Source: Halomonas alkaliantarctica
GTDB taxonomy: Bacteria > Pseudomonadota > Gammaproteobacteria > Pseudomonadales > Halomonadaceae
Assembly (NCBI RefSeq): GCF_029854215.1
Contig: NZ_CP122961.1
Span: 1,178,001-1,242,000, forward strand
Length of the DNA: 64,000 nucleotides
Reading direction: 5' to 3'
Part shown: positions 36,070 through 47,766 of the stretch, piece after piece
Layout: every line of letters starts with the position of its first letter
Numbering within the stretch: the stretch's first letter is position 1
The notes under the pieces: model-generated
Database searches by the model: none
Told to the model about the DNA's origin: nothing
Seen by the model: only the letters and a program-made list of their open reading frames with translations
Translations under genes and position numbers: made by a program

Positions 36070-36780
36070 ATGTCCAATCTTCAGGTATCCGTATACCGTT
36101 ACAATCCGGAAACCGACTCCGCACCTTACATGCAGGAGTTTCAGGTCGATACCAAAGGCCGCGATGTGATGGTGCTGGATGTTCTTCATATGATGAAAGA
36201 ACAAGACAGCGGTTTGGCGTTTCGTCGCAGCTGCCGTGAAGGCGTCTGCGGTTCTGACGGCATGAACATGAACGGCAAAAACGGCTTGGCGTGTATCACG
36301 CCGCTGTCAGACGTTGTCAAAAACAACAAGCTGACCCTACGCCCGCTGCCGGGCCTGCCGGTTATTCGCGATATGGTCGTCGATATGGGGCTGTTCTATA
36401 AGCAGTACGAGCGTATTCAGCCGTACCTGCAGAACGACACGCCTGCACCGGCCATTGAGCGCCTGCAGTCGCCAGAAGAACGTGACAAGCTAGATGGCTT
36501 GTATGAGTGTATTCTGTGCGCATGCTGTTCAACGTCTTGCCCATCGTTCTGGTGGAACCCTGAGAAGTTCGTTGGCCCAGCCGGTTTGCTACAGTCTTAC
36601 CGCTTCCTGGCCGATTCACGTGACACGGCTACCAGCGAGCGGTTGAGCAACCTGGAAGATCCGTTCTCGGTGTTCCGTTGCCGTGGCATCATGAACTGTG
36701 TAGCGGTGTGTCCAAAAGGGCTTAACCCTACCCGGGCAATTGGTAAAATTCGCGAAATGTTACTCGCTGATGCTACCTAA
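36070..36780 (+). CDS. sdhB: Succinate dehydrogenase iron-sulfur subunit
   Basis: Electron-transfer subunit of complex II, 236 residues. The N-terminal ferredoxin domain has the 2Fe-2S ligands in CREGVCGSDGMN and a later Cys in GLACIT. The C-terminal domain has CILCACCSTSCPSFWW and CRGIMNCVAVCPKGLNP for the 4Fe-4S and 3Fe-4S clusters. GGGAG lies six bases before the ATG. A 350-base leader separates it from sucA. Confidence 0.97.
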   Translation: MSNLQVSVYRYNPETDSAPYMQEFQVDTKGRDVMVLDVLHMMKEQDSGLAFRRSCREGVCGSDGMNMNGKNGLACITPLSDVVKNNKLTLRPLPGLPVIRDMVVDMGLFYKQYERIQPYLQNDTPAPAIERLQSPEERDKLDGLYECILCACCSTSCPSFWWNPEKFVGPAGLLQSYRFLADSRDTATSERLSNLEDPFSVFRCRGIMNCVAVCPKGLNPTRAIGKIREMLLADAT

Positions 36781-37130
36781 GCCTATGACATCTTAGTAAA
36801 AAAGCGTCTGCCACTTAAGTTGGGTGATAATGCCACTTAAATCATGGCGCTTCGCTTGTTATCATAGGGTTTGTCACGCGGTGCGGCGTCACGTCGCACC
36901 GCTGATCAGACAAGTTTGAAAGCCGGTGCCTGGGGTACCGGCTTTCGAGCATGAACTGAAGACGAAACACCGTATGAAAGGTTCGAGAACGAATAGCTAG
37001 ATGAATAGGGTTTCCGGCCGTTGGCCGGCGCCGCCGGCAAATGTCCCGCCCCGCCGGCAGGGCAATAGCGATGTCGCCGCACGTTTGCGACGATACCGAT
37101 ACCACCCCATCAGTGCAGGGTGAACGAGAG
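36781..37130 (+). promoter_or_regulatory. Long structured leader between sdhB and sucA
   Basis: No gene is seen. Three strong hairpins follow each other: 36878-36902 (GCGGTGCG...CGCACCGC), 36918-36946 (13-pair stem GAAAGCCGGTGCC/GGTACCGGCTTTC, loop TGG) and 37014-37028 (CCGGCC-GTT-GGCCGG), followed by GC-rich sequence with GCCGGCA twice. None has a T-run, so they are not ordinary terminators. They may set relative sdh and suc expression through RNA processing or a cis-regulatory RNA. Confidence 0.5.
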
Positions 37131-39965
37131 ATGCAACAAGGCATAATGGAGTTGATGTGGCGTTCCTCTCACGTTAGTGGCGGCAATGTTCACTACGTGG
37201 AAGCGCTTTACGAGCAGTACCTCGCCGATCCAGAGTCTGTCCCTGACGAATGGCGCAGCTATTTTGACCAGTTGCCGCGCCCCGAGGGCAGTGCCTCCCA
37301 CGATGTTCCACTTAGCCCCGTACGTGATCAGTTCTACCAGTTGGGGCGCGAAAGCCGCCCGGGCCGTGTAGTCGCCGCTGCCGATAGCGGTGAAAACAAA
37401 AAGCAGGTAAAAGTCCTGCAACTGATTAACGCTTACCGCTTCCGTGGCCATCAAAAGGCCAATATCGACCCGCTAGGACTGCGTAATCCCACCCCCGTCC
37501 CCGACCTCGATCTGTCCTTTCATCAGCTTTCAAAAGCTGACCTGGATACCGAGTTCCAAACCGGTTCTTTCTTTTTAGGTATCGACAAAGCACCACTGCG
37601 TGACATCGTGGATGCGTTGGAGCGCACTTACTGCCGCTCCATCGGCTGCGAGATCATGCATATCGTCGATACGGAAGAGAAACGCTGGTTACAGCGGCGT
37701 TTTGAGTCGGTACGCAGTGCGCCTGATTTCAGCGCCGACGTGCGTAAGCACGTCCTGGAGCGATTGACGGCCGCCGAGGGTTTGGAGAATTACCTGGCAT
37801 CCAAGTATCCAGGTACCAAGCGTTTTGGTCTTGAAGGCGGTGAATCGTTTGTGCCGATGATGGACGAGCTTATCCAGCGTGCTGGCGGTTATGGCACCAA
37901 GGAAGTCGTCATCGGGATGGCCCACCGTGGGCGACTCAACTTGTTGGTCAATATTTTGGGTAAAAACCCAACTGACTTGATCGATGAGTTCGACGGCAAG
38001 AAAGTCATCGAGCGCGGCTCAGGTGATGTGAAGTACCACCAGGGCTTCAGTTCGAACGTCATGTCTCCGGGCGGCGAAGTCCATTTGGCGATGTCGTTCA
38101 ATCCGTCGCACCTGGAAATTGTCGCACCTGTTGTAGAGGGCTCGGTGCGTGCCCGCCAAGATCGCCGTAACGACGAAGAGGGCAGCAAAGTGCTGCCGAT
38201 CAACGTCCACGGCGATGCGGCGTTTGCCGGTCAAGGCGTGGTGATGGAGACATTCCAGATGTCCCAGACCCGTGCTTTTAAAACCGGTGGCACGGTCCAC
38301 ATTGTGATTAACAACCAAGTGGGCTTCACCACCTCGCATCCGCTGGATGCACGCTCCACCGAATACTGCACTGATATTGCCAAGATGGTTCAAGCGCCTA
38401 TTTTCCATGTCAATGGCGATGACCCGGACGCAGTGCTGCACGCCACTCAAGTCGCTCTCGACTATCGCCAGCAGTTCAAAAAGGACGTGGTGATTGATCT
38501 CGTTTGCTACCGTCGTCGTGGCCACAACGAAGCTGACGAGCCGTCAGGCACGCAGCCGATGATGTATGCCAAGATCAAAGATCATCCCTCTGCGCGTTCG
38601 CTGTATGCCAAGCGCTTGGTTGAGCAGGGTGTGCTCTCTGAAGAGTCCGCCAAAGCGATGGTCGAAACTTATCGTGATGATCTGGTCGCAGGCAACCACG
38701 TGGCCAATGCATTGGTGCAAGAGCCCAACGCTTCGCTGTTCGTTGACTGGGCACCTTATCTGGGCCACGAGTGGTCTGGCGATGCCGATACGACGTTTGA
38801 TATGAAACGTCTGCAGCAGTTAGCGGCTCGCATGTGCGAGGTGCCTGATGGCGTCGACGTTCAGCGCCAAGTGGCCAAGATTTATGAAGATCGCCGTAAA
38901 ATGCAGGCCGGTGGTTTGGCACTTAACTGGGGCTTTGCGGAAACGTTGGCCTACGCCACGCTGCTAGAGCAGGGCCACCCGATTCGGATTACCGGGCAAG
39001 ACGTTGGGCGAGGTACTTTCTCCCACCGTCATGCGGTGGTGCATAACCAGAAAGATGGCACCACCTATGTTCCGCTGCAGAACATGGCCGATGGTCAACC
39101 GCGTTTCACCATTCATGACTCCTTCCTTTCGGAAGAAGCGGTGCTGGCGTTTGAGTACGGTTACTCAACCACCGCCCCGAATGACTTGGTGATCTGGGAA
39201 GCCCAGTTTGGTGACTTCTTTAACGGCGCCCAGGTGGTTGTGGATCAGTTCATCTCGTCGGGTGAAACGAAGTGGGGCCGCGTGTGTGGTTTAACCATGT
39301 TGTTGCCACACGGCTACGAAGGCCAGGGCCCCGAGCATTCTTCGGCACGCTTGGAGCGCTTCCTGCAAATGTGTGCTGAGCACAATATGCAGGTTTGTGT
39401 ACCGACTACGCCCGCGCAGATTTATCATCTGCTGCGTCGCCAGGTGATTCGTCCGCTGCGTAAGCCGCTGGTGGTGATGACACCCAAATCGCTGCTGCGT
39501 CATAAAGAAGCGATTTCGAGCCTTGAAGATCTCGCCCACGGCAAGTTCCACATGGTGCTCGCCGACCAGGCAGATCTCGCGGCGGAGAAGGTCACCCGCG
39601 TTGTGCTATGTGCTGGCAAGGTCTACTACGACTTAGCCGCTTGGCGCGCAGAGAATGAGCGTCATGACACGGCAATCTTACGTGTTGAGCAGCTCTACCC
39701 CTTCCCGAAAGAAGAACTCCTGGAAGCGCTGCAAGACTACACCAACGTAGAAGATATTGTGTGGTGCCAGGAAGAGCCGCTTAATCAGGGCGCTTGGTAC
39801 TCTAGCCAGCACAATATGCGTGCAGTGGCCGATATGCTGAAAGATGGCCTCGGTCGCGAGTTGAAATTTGCAGGACGTCCTGCCTCTGCTGCACCGGCAG
39901 CTGGCTATATGTCCGTCCACACTGAACAGCAGCGCCAGCTGGTGGAAGACGCTTTTAATTTATAA
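37131..39965 (+). CDS. sucA: 2-oxoglutarate dehydrogenase E1 component
   Basis: Thiamine-diphosphate-dependent decarboxylase of the 2-oxoglutarate dehydrogenase complex, 944 residues. Start ATG at 37131 gives MQQGIMELMWRSSHVSGGN, aligning with Pseudomonas and E. coli SucA; the in-frame upstream extension is not conserved. The ThDP-binding segment is GDAAFAGQGVVMET with later NNQVGFTT; HRGRLN and SFNPSHLE mark the 2-oxoglutarate site; the C-terminal pyrimidine-domain part contains GQDVGRGTFSHRHAVVH. sucB follows 38 bases later. Confidence 0.97.
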   Translation: MQQGIMELMWRSSHVSGGNVHYVEALYEQYLADPESVPDEWRSYFDQLPRPEGSASHDVPLSPVRDQFYQLGRESRPGRVVAAADSGENKKQVKVLQLINAYRFRGHQKANIDPLGLRNPTPVPDLDLSFHQLSKADLDTEFQTGSFFLGIDKAPLRDIVDALERTYCRSIGCEIMHIVDTEEKRWLQRRFESVRSAPDFSADVRKHVLERLTAAEGLENYLASKYPGTKRFGLEGGESFVPMMDELIQRAGGYGTKEVVIGMAHRGRLNLLVNILGKNPTDLIDEFDGKKVIERGSGDVKYHQGFSSNVMSPGGEVHLAMSFNPSHLEIVAPVVEGSVRARQDRRNDEEGSKVLPINVHGDAAFAGQGVVMETFQMSQTRAFKTGGTVHIVINNQVGFTTSHPLDARSTEYCTDIAKMVQAPIFHVNGDDPDAVLHATQVALDYRQQFKKDVVIDLVCYRRRGHNEADEPSGTQPMMYAKIKDHPSARSLYAKRLVEQGVLSEESAKAMVETYRDDLVAGNHVANALVQEPNASLFVDWAPYLGHEWSGDADTTFDMKRLQQLAARMCEVPDGVDVQRQVAKIYEDRRKMQAGGLALNWGFAETLAYATLLEQGHPIRITGQDVGRGTFSHRHAVVHNQKDGTTYVPLQNMADGQPRFTIHDSFLSEEAVLAFEYGYSTTAPNDLVIWEAQFGDFFNGAQVVVDQFISSGETKWGRVCGLTMLLPHGYEGQGPEHSSARLERFLQMCAEHNMQVCVPTTPAQIYHLLRRQVIRPLRKPLVVMTPKSLLRHKEAISSLEDLAHGKFHMVLADQADLAAEKVTRVVLCAGKVYYDLAAWRAENERHDTAILRVEQLYPFPKEELLEALQDYTNVEDIVWCQEEPLNQGAWYSSQHNMRAVADMLKDGLGRELKFAGRPASAAPAAGYMSVHTEQQRQLVEDAFNL

Positions 39966-40003
39966 GCGGCCACCGGGTTTAGAGAACATATAAGGGAAAC
40001 GAC

Positions 40004-41593
40004 ATGGCTACTGAGATCAAAGCGCCAACATTTCCGGAATCCGTTGCCGAAGGCACAGTGGCGGCGTGGCATAAAAAGCCGGGTGACAGCGTTGAGCGTG
40101 ACGAGCTGATTGTTGAGATCGAAACCGACAAAGTAGTACTCGAAGTTGTCGCACCGGAAGCGGGTACCCTGACCGACGTAATGGCCGAAGAGGGCGATAC
40201 CGTTCAGTCAGAGCAGGTATTAGGCAAAATCGGTGAAGGCAGCGCATCTGGCAGTAAAGAAGAGAAATCTTCTAGCGATGACAGCGCTGAGAAAACCGAG
40301 CAAAAATCTGACGACAAACCGTCTGACGATAAGAAAGAAGACAAAAAAGCTAGCGGTGGCGGCAAGCAGCACGATGTAAAAGCTCCCAGCTTCCCTGAGT
40401 CGATTCAGGAAGGCACCGTGGCTACCTGGCACAAAAAAGTCGGTGAAGCGGTGAAGCGCGATGAGGTGCTGGCCGACATCGAAACCGACAAAGTGGTGCT
40501 GGAAGTGGTTGCACCGGCGGATGGCGCCCTGGCTGAAATTAAAGCCGAAGAGGGTAGCCAGGTCGAATCCGAAGCGATTCTTGCGACCTTCACCGAAGGT
40601 GCCGGTGGCGACAGTGGTAGCGAAAACGGCGGCGATTCAGCGCCTGCTAAAGCCGATAGCGGCAGTGACGATGATGGCGCCGACGAGAAAGTCGGTGGCA
40701 AAATCCTCGCTCCAGCGGCACGTAAAATGGTTGCCGAGCACGATCTGGACGTCGCCAAGATTGAGGGCACCGGCAAAGGTGGCCGCATCTTGAAAGAAGA
40801 CGTTCAGAAAGCGGTCAAAGACGGTTCCGCCAAGAAAGCAGCGAAATCGGCTGCACCGGCGAAAGCAGCCGCTACACCGGCTGCCGAAGGTGAGCGCATC
40901 GAGAAACGCGTACCCATGAGCCGTCTGCGTCAGACCATCGCCAAGCGCTTGGTTCAGGCGCAGCAAACCGCTGCGATGCTGACCACCTACAACGAAGTGG
41001 ACATGACCGAAATCATGGCCCTGCGTGCGCAGTACAAAGAGACTTTCTTAAAAGCTCACGATATCAAGCTGGGCTTTATGGGCTTCTTTGTAAAAGCGGC
41101 GTCAGAAGCGCTCAAGCGTTATCCGGATGTGAACGCCTCTATCGACGGCACCGACATCGTTTATCACGGCTATCAGGATATCGGCGTTGCTGTCTCCACC
41201 GACCGTGGTTTGGTCGTGCCGGTACTGCGCGACACGGACAGCATGAAAATTGCTGATGTCGAGCGCACGATTGTTGATTTCGGTAAGCGTGGTCGTGACG
41301 GTAAGCTGGGCATGGACGACATGATCGGCGGCACCTTTACCATCACCAATGGCGGTACCTTTGGCTCGTTGATGTCGACCCCGATCATCAACCCGCCGCA
41401 AACCGCTATTTTGGGCATGCACAAAATCCAGGATCGTCCGATGGCAGTCAACGGCAAGGTCGAGATCCGTCCGATGATGTACCTGGCGCTCTCCTATGAC
41501 CACCGTATGATCGACGGCAAAGACGCTGTTCAATTCTTAGTCACTCTTAAAGAGTTGCTGGAAGACCCGGCTCGTCTGCTGCTGGATGTCTAA
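40004..41593 (+). CDS. sucB: Dihydrolipoyl succinyltransferase with two lipoyl domains (E2)
   Basis: Core enzyme of the 2-oxoglutarate dehydrogenase complex, 529 residues. Two lipoyl domains are present (about 1-78 and 123-198), with lipoylated lysines Lys43 and Lys163 in almost identical [13 protein letters not shown] motifs, joined by a Ser/Lys/Asp-rich linker. Then come the E1/E3-binding domain (about 233-268, [18 protein letters not shown]) and the catalytic domain with [13 protein letters not shown] near the C-terminus. E. coli SucB has one lipoyl domain and about 400 residues, so the extra domain is notable. GGGAAACGAC precedes the ATG. Confidence 0.95.
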   Translation: MATEIKAPTFPESVAEGTVAAWHKKPGDSVERDELIVEIETDKVVLEVVAPEAGTLTDVMAEEGDTVQSEQVLGKIGEGSASGSKEEKSSSDDSAEKTEQKSDDKPSDDKKEDKKASGGGKQHDVKAPSFPESIQEGTVATWHKKVGEAVKRDEVLADIETDKVVLEVVAPADGALAEIKAEEGSQVESEAILATFTEGAGGDSGSENGGDSAPAKADSGSDDDGADEKVGGKILAPAARKMVAEHDLDVAKIEGTGKGGRILKEDVQKAVKDGSAKKAAKSAAPAKAAATPAAEGERIEKRVPMSRLRQTIAKRLVQAQQTAAMLTTYNEVDMTEIMALRAQYKETFLKAHDIKLGFMGFFVKAASEALKRYPDVNASIDGTDIVYHGYQDIGVAVSTDRGLVVPVLRDTDSMKIADVERTIVDFGKRGRDGKLGMDDMIGGTFTITNGGTFGSLMSTPIINPPQTAILGMHKIQDRPMAVNGKVEIRPMMYLALSYDHRMIDGKDAVQFLVTLKELLEDPARLLLDV

Positions 41594-41612
41594 AGCATAA
41601 GCGTCGTATTGA

Positions 41613-43151
<1,539 letters not shown>

Positions 43152-43168
43152 TTTAGTTGAACAACGAA

Positions 43169-43191
43169 GCGCCACCTTTTAAGGGTGGCGC
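43169..43191 (+). other. Hairpin after lpdA
   Basis: GCGCCACC and GGTGGCGC form an eight-pair stem with a seven-base loop 18 bases after the lpdA stop. No T-run follows, so it is more likely an mRNA-stability or partial-termination element than a full terminator. Confidence 0.55.
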
Positions 43192-43242
43192 AAACTTTCG
43201 GCTTTGTCTTAATCCACAAAGATCGAGAGAACGGGGATGGCC

Positions 43243-43288
43243 AGTTCTTTTAAGACTGTTCTTGTAAGACTGCTCTTAAAAAAGAACT
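43243..43288 (+). repeat. Inverted and direct repeats in the sucC leader
   Basis: AGTTCTTTTAAGA (43243-43255) pairs with TCTTAAAAAAGAACT (43274-43288), and within it TAAGACTGTTCTT is followed in direct repeat by TAAGACTGCTCTT (12 of 13 identical). Competing pairings are possible. It lies 40 bases before sucC, whose own ribosome site is weak, so regulation is plausible. Confidence 0.5.
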
Positions 43289-43328
43289 GATCATCGTTCG
43301 AGTCACATGCAACCAATGGCATGAATCG

Positions 43329-44495
43329 ATGAATCTTCACGAGTATCAAGGTAAACAGCTGTTTGCCGATTATGGTCTACCAGTGTCTAAAGGCTTTGCA
43401 GTCGACACTCCCGAAGAAGCGGAAGAGGCTTGCAAAAAAATCGGTGGTGACATGTGGGTGGTTAAAGCCCAGGTGCACGCCGGTGGCCGTGGTAAAGCGG
43501 GTGGCGTTAAGCTGATCAAAGATCCTGCTGAAGCTAAAGCATTTGCTGAAAAGTGGCTGGGCAAGAACTTGGTCACTTTCCAGACTGACGAAAAAGGTCA
43601 GCCGGTTGCCAAGATTTTGGTTGAAACCTGCACTGACATCGCCGACGAGCTATATCTCGGTGCCGTTGTCGACCGTACTACCCGTCGCGTGGTCTTTATG
43701 GCCTCTACCGAAGGTGGTGTAGAGATCGAGACGGTTGCGGAAGAAACGCCAGAAAAGATTCTCAAAGCCGAAATCGATCCGCTTGTCGGCGCACAGCCGT
43801 ACCAAGCGCGTGAGCTAGCCTTTGCGCTGGGCCTGAAAGGCGACCAGATCAAGCAGTTCACCAAGATTTTCTTAGGTCTTTCTCAGCTGTTCCATGACAA
43901 AGACCTGGCACTGCTAGAAATCAACCCGCTGGTTATTACCGACGAAGGCAACCTGCACTGCCTCGACGCCAAACTGGGTCTGGATAGCAACGCGCTTTAC
44001 CGTCACCCTGACCTGCAGGCCATGCGTGATCCTTCGCAAGAAGATCAGCGCGAAGCCGATGCGGCGAAGTGGGAACTTAACTATGTCGCACTGGATGGCA
44101 ACATCGGCTGCATGGTTAACGGCGCAGGCTTGGCCATGGGCACCATGGACATCGTCAACCTAAGCGGCGGCAAGCCCGCTAACTTCTTGGATGTCGGCGG
44201 CGGCGCTACCAAGGAGCGCGTGGCAGAAGCGTTCAAAATCATTCTCTCTGACGACAATGTTAAAGCCGTACTGGTTAACATTTTCGGCGGTATCGTACGT
44301 TGCGACATGATTGCTGAAGGCATTATCGGTGCCGTTGAGCAAGTCGGCGTCAATGTACCTGTTGTCGTACGTCTGGAAGGTAACAACGCCGAACTGGGTG
44401 CTGAAAAACTGGCATCTAGCGGTTTGAACATCATCGCGGCTACTAGTCTGACCGACGCGGCTCAGCAGGTCGTTAAAGCGGCGGAGGGCAAGTAA
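43329..44495 (+). CDS. sucC: Succinyl-CoA synthetase beta subunit
   Basis: ATP-grasp subunit of succinyl-CoA synthetase, 388 residues; it binds nucleotide and succinate. It begins [20 protein letters not shown], has the ATP-grasp segment [19 protein letters not shown] and metal-binding [10 protein letters not shown], and the C-terminal [16 protein letters not shown] that contacts the alpha subunit. The ribosome site is poor, fitting a role for the structured leader. The stop overlaps the sucD start (TAATG). Confidence 0.97.
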   Translation: MNLHEYQGKQLFADYGLPVSKGFAVDTPEEAEEACKKIGGDMWVVKAQVHAGGRGKAGGVKLIKDPAEAKAFAEKWLGKNLVTFQTDEKGQPVAKILVETCTDIADELYLGAVVDRTTRRVVFMASTEGGVEIETVAEETPEKILKAEIDPLVGAQPYQARELAFALGLKGDQIKQFTKIFLGLSQLFHDKDLALLEINPLVITDEGNLHCLDAKLGLDSNALYRHPDLQAMRDPSQEDQREADAAKWELNYVALDGNIGCMVNGAGLAMGTMDIVNLSGGKPANFLDVGGGATKERVAEAFKIILSDDNVKAVLVNIFGGIVRCDMIAEGIIGAVEQVGVNVPVVVRLEGNNAELGAEKLASSGLNIIAATSLTDAAQQVVKAAEGK

Positions 44496-45367
44496 TGAGC
44501 ATCCTGATCGATAAGAACACCAAGGTCATCTGCCAGGGCTTTACCGGTGGCCAGGGCACGTTCCACTCCGAGCAGGCGATTGCCTACGGTACGCAAATGG
44601 TCGGTGGTGTTACGCCGGGTAAAGGCGGCCAGGAGCACCTCGGTCTGCCCGTTTTCAACACCGTGAAAGAAGCGGTAGCGAAAACCGGCGCGGAGGCCAG
44701 CGTTATCTACGTACCGGCGCCGTTCTGTAAAGACTCAATCCTTGAAGCGGCCAACGCCGGTATCAAGCTGATTGTGTGCATCACTGAAGGCATCGCCACG
44801 CTAGACATGCTCGAAGCCAAAGTGAAGTGCGACGAGCTGGGCGTACGCCTGATCGGCCCGAACTGCCCAGGTGTTATCACCCCGGGCGAATGCAAAATCG
44901 GCATCATGCCGGGTCATATTCACCAGCCGGGCCGTGTCGGTATCGTATCGCGCTCTGGTACCTTGACTTATGAAGCCGTTAAGCAGACCACTGATCACGG
45001 TTTTGGTCAGTCTACCTGTGTAGGTATCGGCGGTGACCCGATTCCGGGTTCCAACTTCATCGACATCCTTGAGATGTTCGAGAAAGACCCGAAAACCGAA
45101 GCCATCGTCATGATCGGTGAAATCGGTGGTACGGCTGAAGAAGAAGCGGCAGCTTACATCAAAGCTAACGTTTCCAAGCCAGTGGTTTCCTACATTGCTG
45201 GTGTGACTGCACCTCCTGGCAAGCGTATGGGCCACGCGGGCGCGATCATCTCTGGTGGTAAAGGCACCGCTGACGAGAAGTTTGCTGCCCTTGAGGACGC
45301 CGGTGTTAAAACCGTGCGCTCTTTGGCTGAAATCGGCGATGCGCTGAAAGAAGTGACTGGCTGGTAA
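44495..45367 (+). CDS. sucD: Succinyl-CoA synthetase alpha subunit
   Basis: CoA-binding and phosphohistidine subunit, 290 residues. CoA-binding [15 protein letters not shown] near the N-terminus, [20 protein letters not shown] in the middle, and the phosphorylated histidine in [17 protein letters not shown]. Translationally coupled to sucC by a one-base overlap; last gene of the TCA set, followed by a strong hairpin. Confidence 0.97.
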   Translation: MSILIDKNTKVICQGFTGGQGTFHSEQAIAYGTQMVGGVTPGKGGQEHLGLPVFNTVKEAVAKTGAEASVIYVPAPFCKDSILEAANAGIKLIVCITEGIATLDMLEAKVKCDELGVRLIGPNCPGVITPGECKIGIMPGHIHQPGRVGIVSRSGTLTYEAVKQTTDHGFGQSTCVGIGGDPIPGSNFIDILEMFEKDPKTEAIVMIGEIGGTAEEEAAAYIKANVSKPVVSYIAGVTAPPGKRMGHAGAIISGGKGTADEKFAALEDAGVKTVRSLAEIGDALKEVTGW

Positions 45368-45391
45368 GCCATGAACGTTTAGCTGCACGCT

Positions 45392-45419
45392 ATAAGGGCG
45401 CCCCTCGGGGCGCCCTTAT
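45392..45419. terminator. Bidirectional hairpin after sucD
   Basis: ATAAGGGCGCCCC and GGGGCGCCCTTAT are perfect 13-base arms separated by TC. Short T-rich stretches follow on both strands, so it can end both sucD and the convergent membrane-protein gene. Confidence 0.75.
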
Positions 45420-45446
45420 TCGTTGTTGCACGCCACTTTTCAATAG

Positions 45447-46472
45447 CTATGGCGCTGATGAGCGGCGCAGTATCCGATAGCTATATAAAACAAATAACGG
45501 TGCGCCTGCTGCCAAGTAGAGATGGTAGCTGACCAACCGCCACACCAACACCGCTGCAGCAGCCTGCTCGCGCTCCATTAACGGCAGCAACAGACCACCC
45601 ACGCCTACCTCCGCAGCGCCCGCACCGCCAGGCAGAAAGCTAAGCTGACTCGCGGCCATCGCCAGCATTTGAGTTAAGAAGGTCCACATCCAATCTGCAT
45701 GACCGCCTACTCCCAATACCGCCAAATAGAGCAGGCTATAGCGCATCAGCCAATGGGCGGTGGTCAACAGCATCATCGCGAGAAGCGTCGTGCGCGGCAG
45801 CTCTAGCGTCACCTTGAGCGCATGCCGACAGCGCAATAGGCGCCGTGCGAGCCAGCGTCGGCGATACTGGCTTGGCCACGACGTGTTCACTCCAGGGGAG
45901 CGCAGTAGACTTGGCAGATAGCGCATGACCACACTGACCAGTGTCGCCATGAACGCCAACCCCACCAGCGCCCACTGTACGAGCGTTTGGTGTGGCCATT
46001 GGGCATCGCTGAGCACCGAAAAGAGCACTAGGCCGCTCAGCATGGCCATGAAGAACAGTAGGTCACAGCCTTGATCAATCAGAAACACTGCCGCGCCTTT
46101 GGCAGGTGGAAAGCCGCGCTGGGCAAGCAGCATCAGTAGGATGACTGGGCCACCGCTGCCGCCTGGGGTGGCGCACAGCGCAAACTTAGACGCCAATTCA
46201 ATACCTAGCGCGCCGCGCTGGCCGAGCCTGCCTGCCCGGCCACCCAACATCAAACGCAGTCTCGCCGCATTTAGGTTCCAGCACAGAAAGGCCATCACCA
46301 GCATCAATAGCAGCAATCCAAGTGGGAAGTGTTTGACGTGCTGAAGCGCCTCGTCCCCTCCCAGCCAGGCGGTGAGCACCAGCGGCGCAATCAGCGCCAA
46401 GGCAATCATCACACCGTGGATAGGCCGCCACTTTAGTAGCTGGCGACGACTAGTGGTGTTGGTGGAGTGCAT
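45447..46472 (-). CDS. Flippase-like membrane protein (UPF0104/LPG synthase TM type)
   Basis: A 341-residue protein with about eight transmembrane helices of the lysylphosphatidylglycerol-synthase membrane-domain family. Family-like segments include ELASKFALCATPGGSGGPVILL and SFLPGGAGAAEVGVGGLL, containing the conserved Pro-Gly-Gly loops. There is no aminoacyl-transfer domain, so lipid flipping or glycolipid export is more likely than lysinylation. The likely ATG at 46472 lies inside the end of the glycosyltransferase gene (23-base overlap), so the products probably act together. A longer in-frame extension to 46592 would sit wholly in the upstream gene and looks non-conserved. Confidence 0.78.
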   Translation of the reverse strand: MHSTNTTSRRQLLKWRPIHGVMIALALIAPLVLTAWLGGDEALQHVKHFPLGLLLLMLVMAFLCWNLNAARLRLMLGGRAGRLGQRGALGIELASKFALCATPGGSGGPVILLMLLAQRGFPPAKGAAVFLIDQGCDLLFFMAMLSGLVLFSVLSDAQWPHQTLVQWALVGLAFMATLVSVVMRYLPSLLRSPGVNTSWPSQYRRRWLARRLLRCRHALKVTLELPRTTLLAMMLLTTAHWLMRYSLLYLAVLGVGGHADWMWTFLTQMLAMAASQLSFLPGGAGAAEVGVGGLLLPLMEREQAAAAVLVWRLVSYHLYLAAGAPLFVLYSYRILRRSSAP

Positions 46473-47568
46473 AGGATTGGCTGCCGTGGCAAAGCTGCTG
46501 ATAGTGCTCAAGCAGTGAGTGCATAACGCCATCCCAGTTGAAGTGGCGCTCCACATGGCGGCGCGCATAGCGCCCGCTAGCAGCGACATCATTACTAAAC
46601 AGCGCTACACAGGACTCAGCCATGGCAGTGGGGTCGAGCGGCTTGCATAAGATACCCGCACCCAGCGGCACGTTTTCGGCCAGCGCCCCGGCCCTGGCTG
46701 CCACCACTGGAATGCCGCAGGCCATGGCTTCCTGGGCAATTAAGCCGAAGGTTTCGCGGGTGCCGGCGTGCAATAGTGCGTCGCTACTAGCCAGAGCTGT
46801 CGCTACCTCGTGGGCGCCACAGCAGCGATCCACAATGGTGACGTTGCTGGGTACATGATGCGGCATGCCGGGACCCATCAGCAGCAAATGGTAATCGCTG
46901 CCTAGCTGACGCATCGTTGAAAGTAGTACATCGATATTTTTCTCGCGTGAGTTTCGTCCCACAAAGATCAGCAGTTTTTTATCGCTGGGTATGCCCATGG
47001 TCTGTCGGAAAGACGGGTCACGCTGCTGAGGATTAAATTGCGCTAAATCGACACCTAACGGCTGCACGCGAACGTTATCGACGCCCCAGTCGCGCAACCG
47101 ATCCGCCATCGCGTTACAGGGCGCCAATACGCTATCGAACCGACTATAAAGGTCCGTGACATAGCGGGTTAAGCGCTTCTCAATGTAGCGCCCTAAGCGA
47201 TCGCCCATCAAACGTGGAAGATCAGAGTGATAGAAGCCTACCACCGGCACGCCGAGCCGCTGACCTGCTGCGAGTGCGGCCCATGCGGTTACGTACGGGT
47301 CGCCAGCCTCAATAAGGTCAGGCTTGAGATCAACCAGGGCATCCCGCCAGGGGGAGGAGCGTAATGGAAAACGATAGCCCTGGCCTAGAGGCAGGTGTAG
47401 TGCTGGTAAAGTGTGGTGGTCACCCAGGCTATCGCGCTCTGCTCCCGGCACCAGCAGGCTGGTACGCAGCTGTGGAACACGTGCAAAAACGCGGTGTTTT
47501 GCCTGTAAATAGGTACGTACACCGCCGCTGGCGGGTGCATGAAACATCGTCACATCGGCAATGTGCAA
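46450..47568 (-). CDS. Glycosyltransferase family 4 protein
   Basis: A 372-residue GT-B fold glycosyltransferase. The acceptor-side N-terminal half includes SGGVRTYLQAK; the donor-side half has LLIFVGRNSREKNIDVLL, the nucleotide-sugar segment and the E-x7-E signature in ETFGLIAQEAMACG. PimB/MgtA-type enzymes that mannosylate or glucosylate lipids are the closest pattern. A TTG at 47568 is chosen as start because GGAGG lies five bases before it; the frame remains open to 47586. With the overlapping flippase-like gene it probably makes and moves a glycolipid; the sugar and lipid are unknown. Confidence 0.85.
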   Translation of the reverse strand: MHIADVTMFHAPASGGVRTYLQAKHRVFARVPQLRTSLLVPGAERDSLGDHHTLPALHLPLGQGYRFPLRSSPWRDALVDLKPDLIEAGDPYVTAWAALAAGQRLGVPVVGFYHSDLPRLMGDRLGRYIEKRLTRYVTDLYSRFDSVLAPCNAMADRLRDWGVDNVRVQPLGVDLAQFNPQQRDPSFRQTMGIPSDKKLLIFVGRNSREKNIDVLLSTMRQLGSDYHLLLMGPGMPHHVPSNVTIVDRCCGAHEVATALASSDALLHAGTRETFGLIAQEAMACGIPVVAARAGALAENVPLGAGILCKPLDPTAMAESCVALFSNDVAASGRYARRHVERHFNWDGVMHSLLEHYQQLCHGSQSYALHQHH

Positions 47569-47766
47569 GCTAACCTCCAACCACAAAGATTGTCATCGTT
47601 TCACCATAAAGGAGAAATAAGTCAGTTCAGCGACAGTTGAGCCGAGGCTTTTATTTCCTGTTAATCCCTTTCAACGCCCCTTCCTTTACTTCTATTCCGG
47701 CGATCTCCTTGGATTTATGTGCCGTTCTGATTTGCTTATTAGTTGACTCTTAGCAGGGCTGAACTA

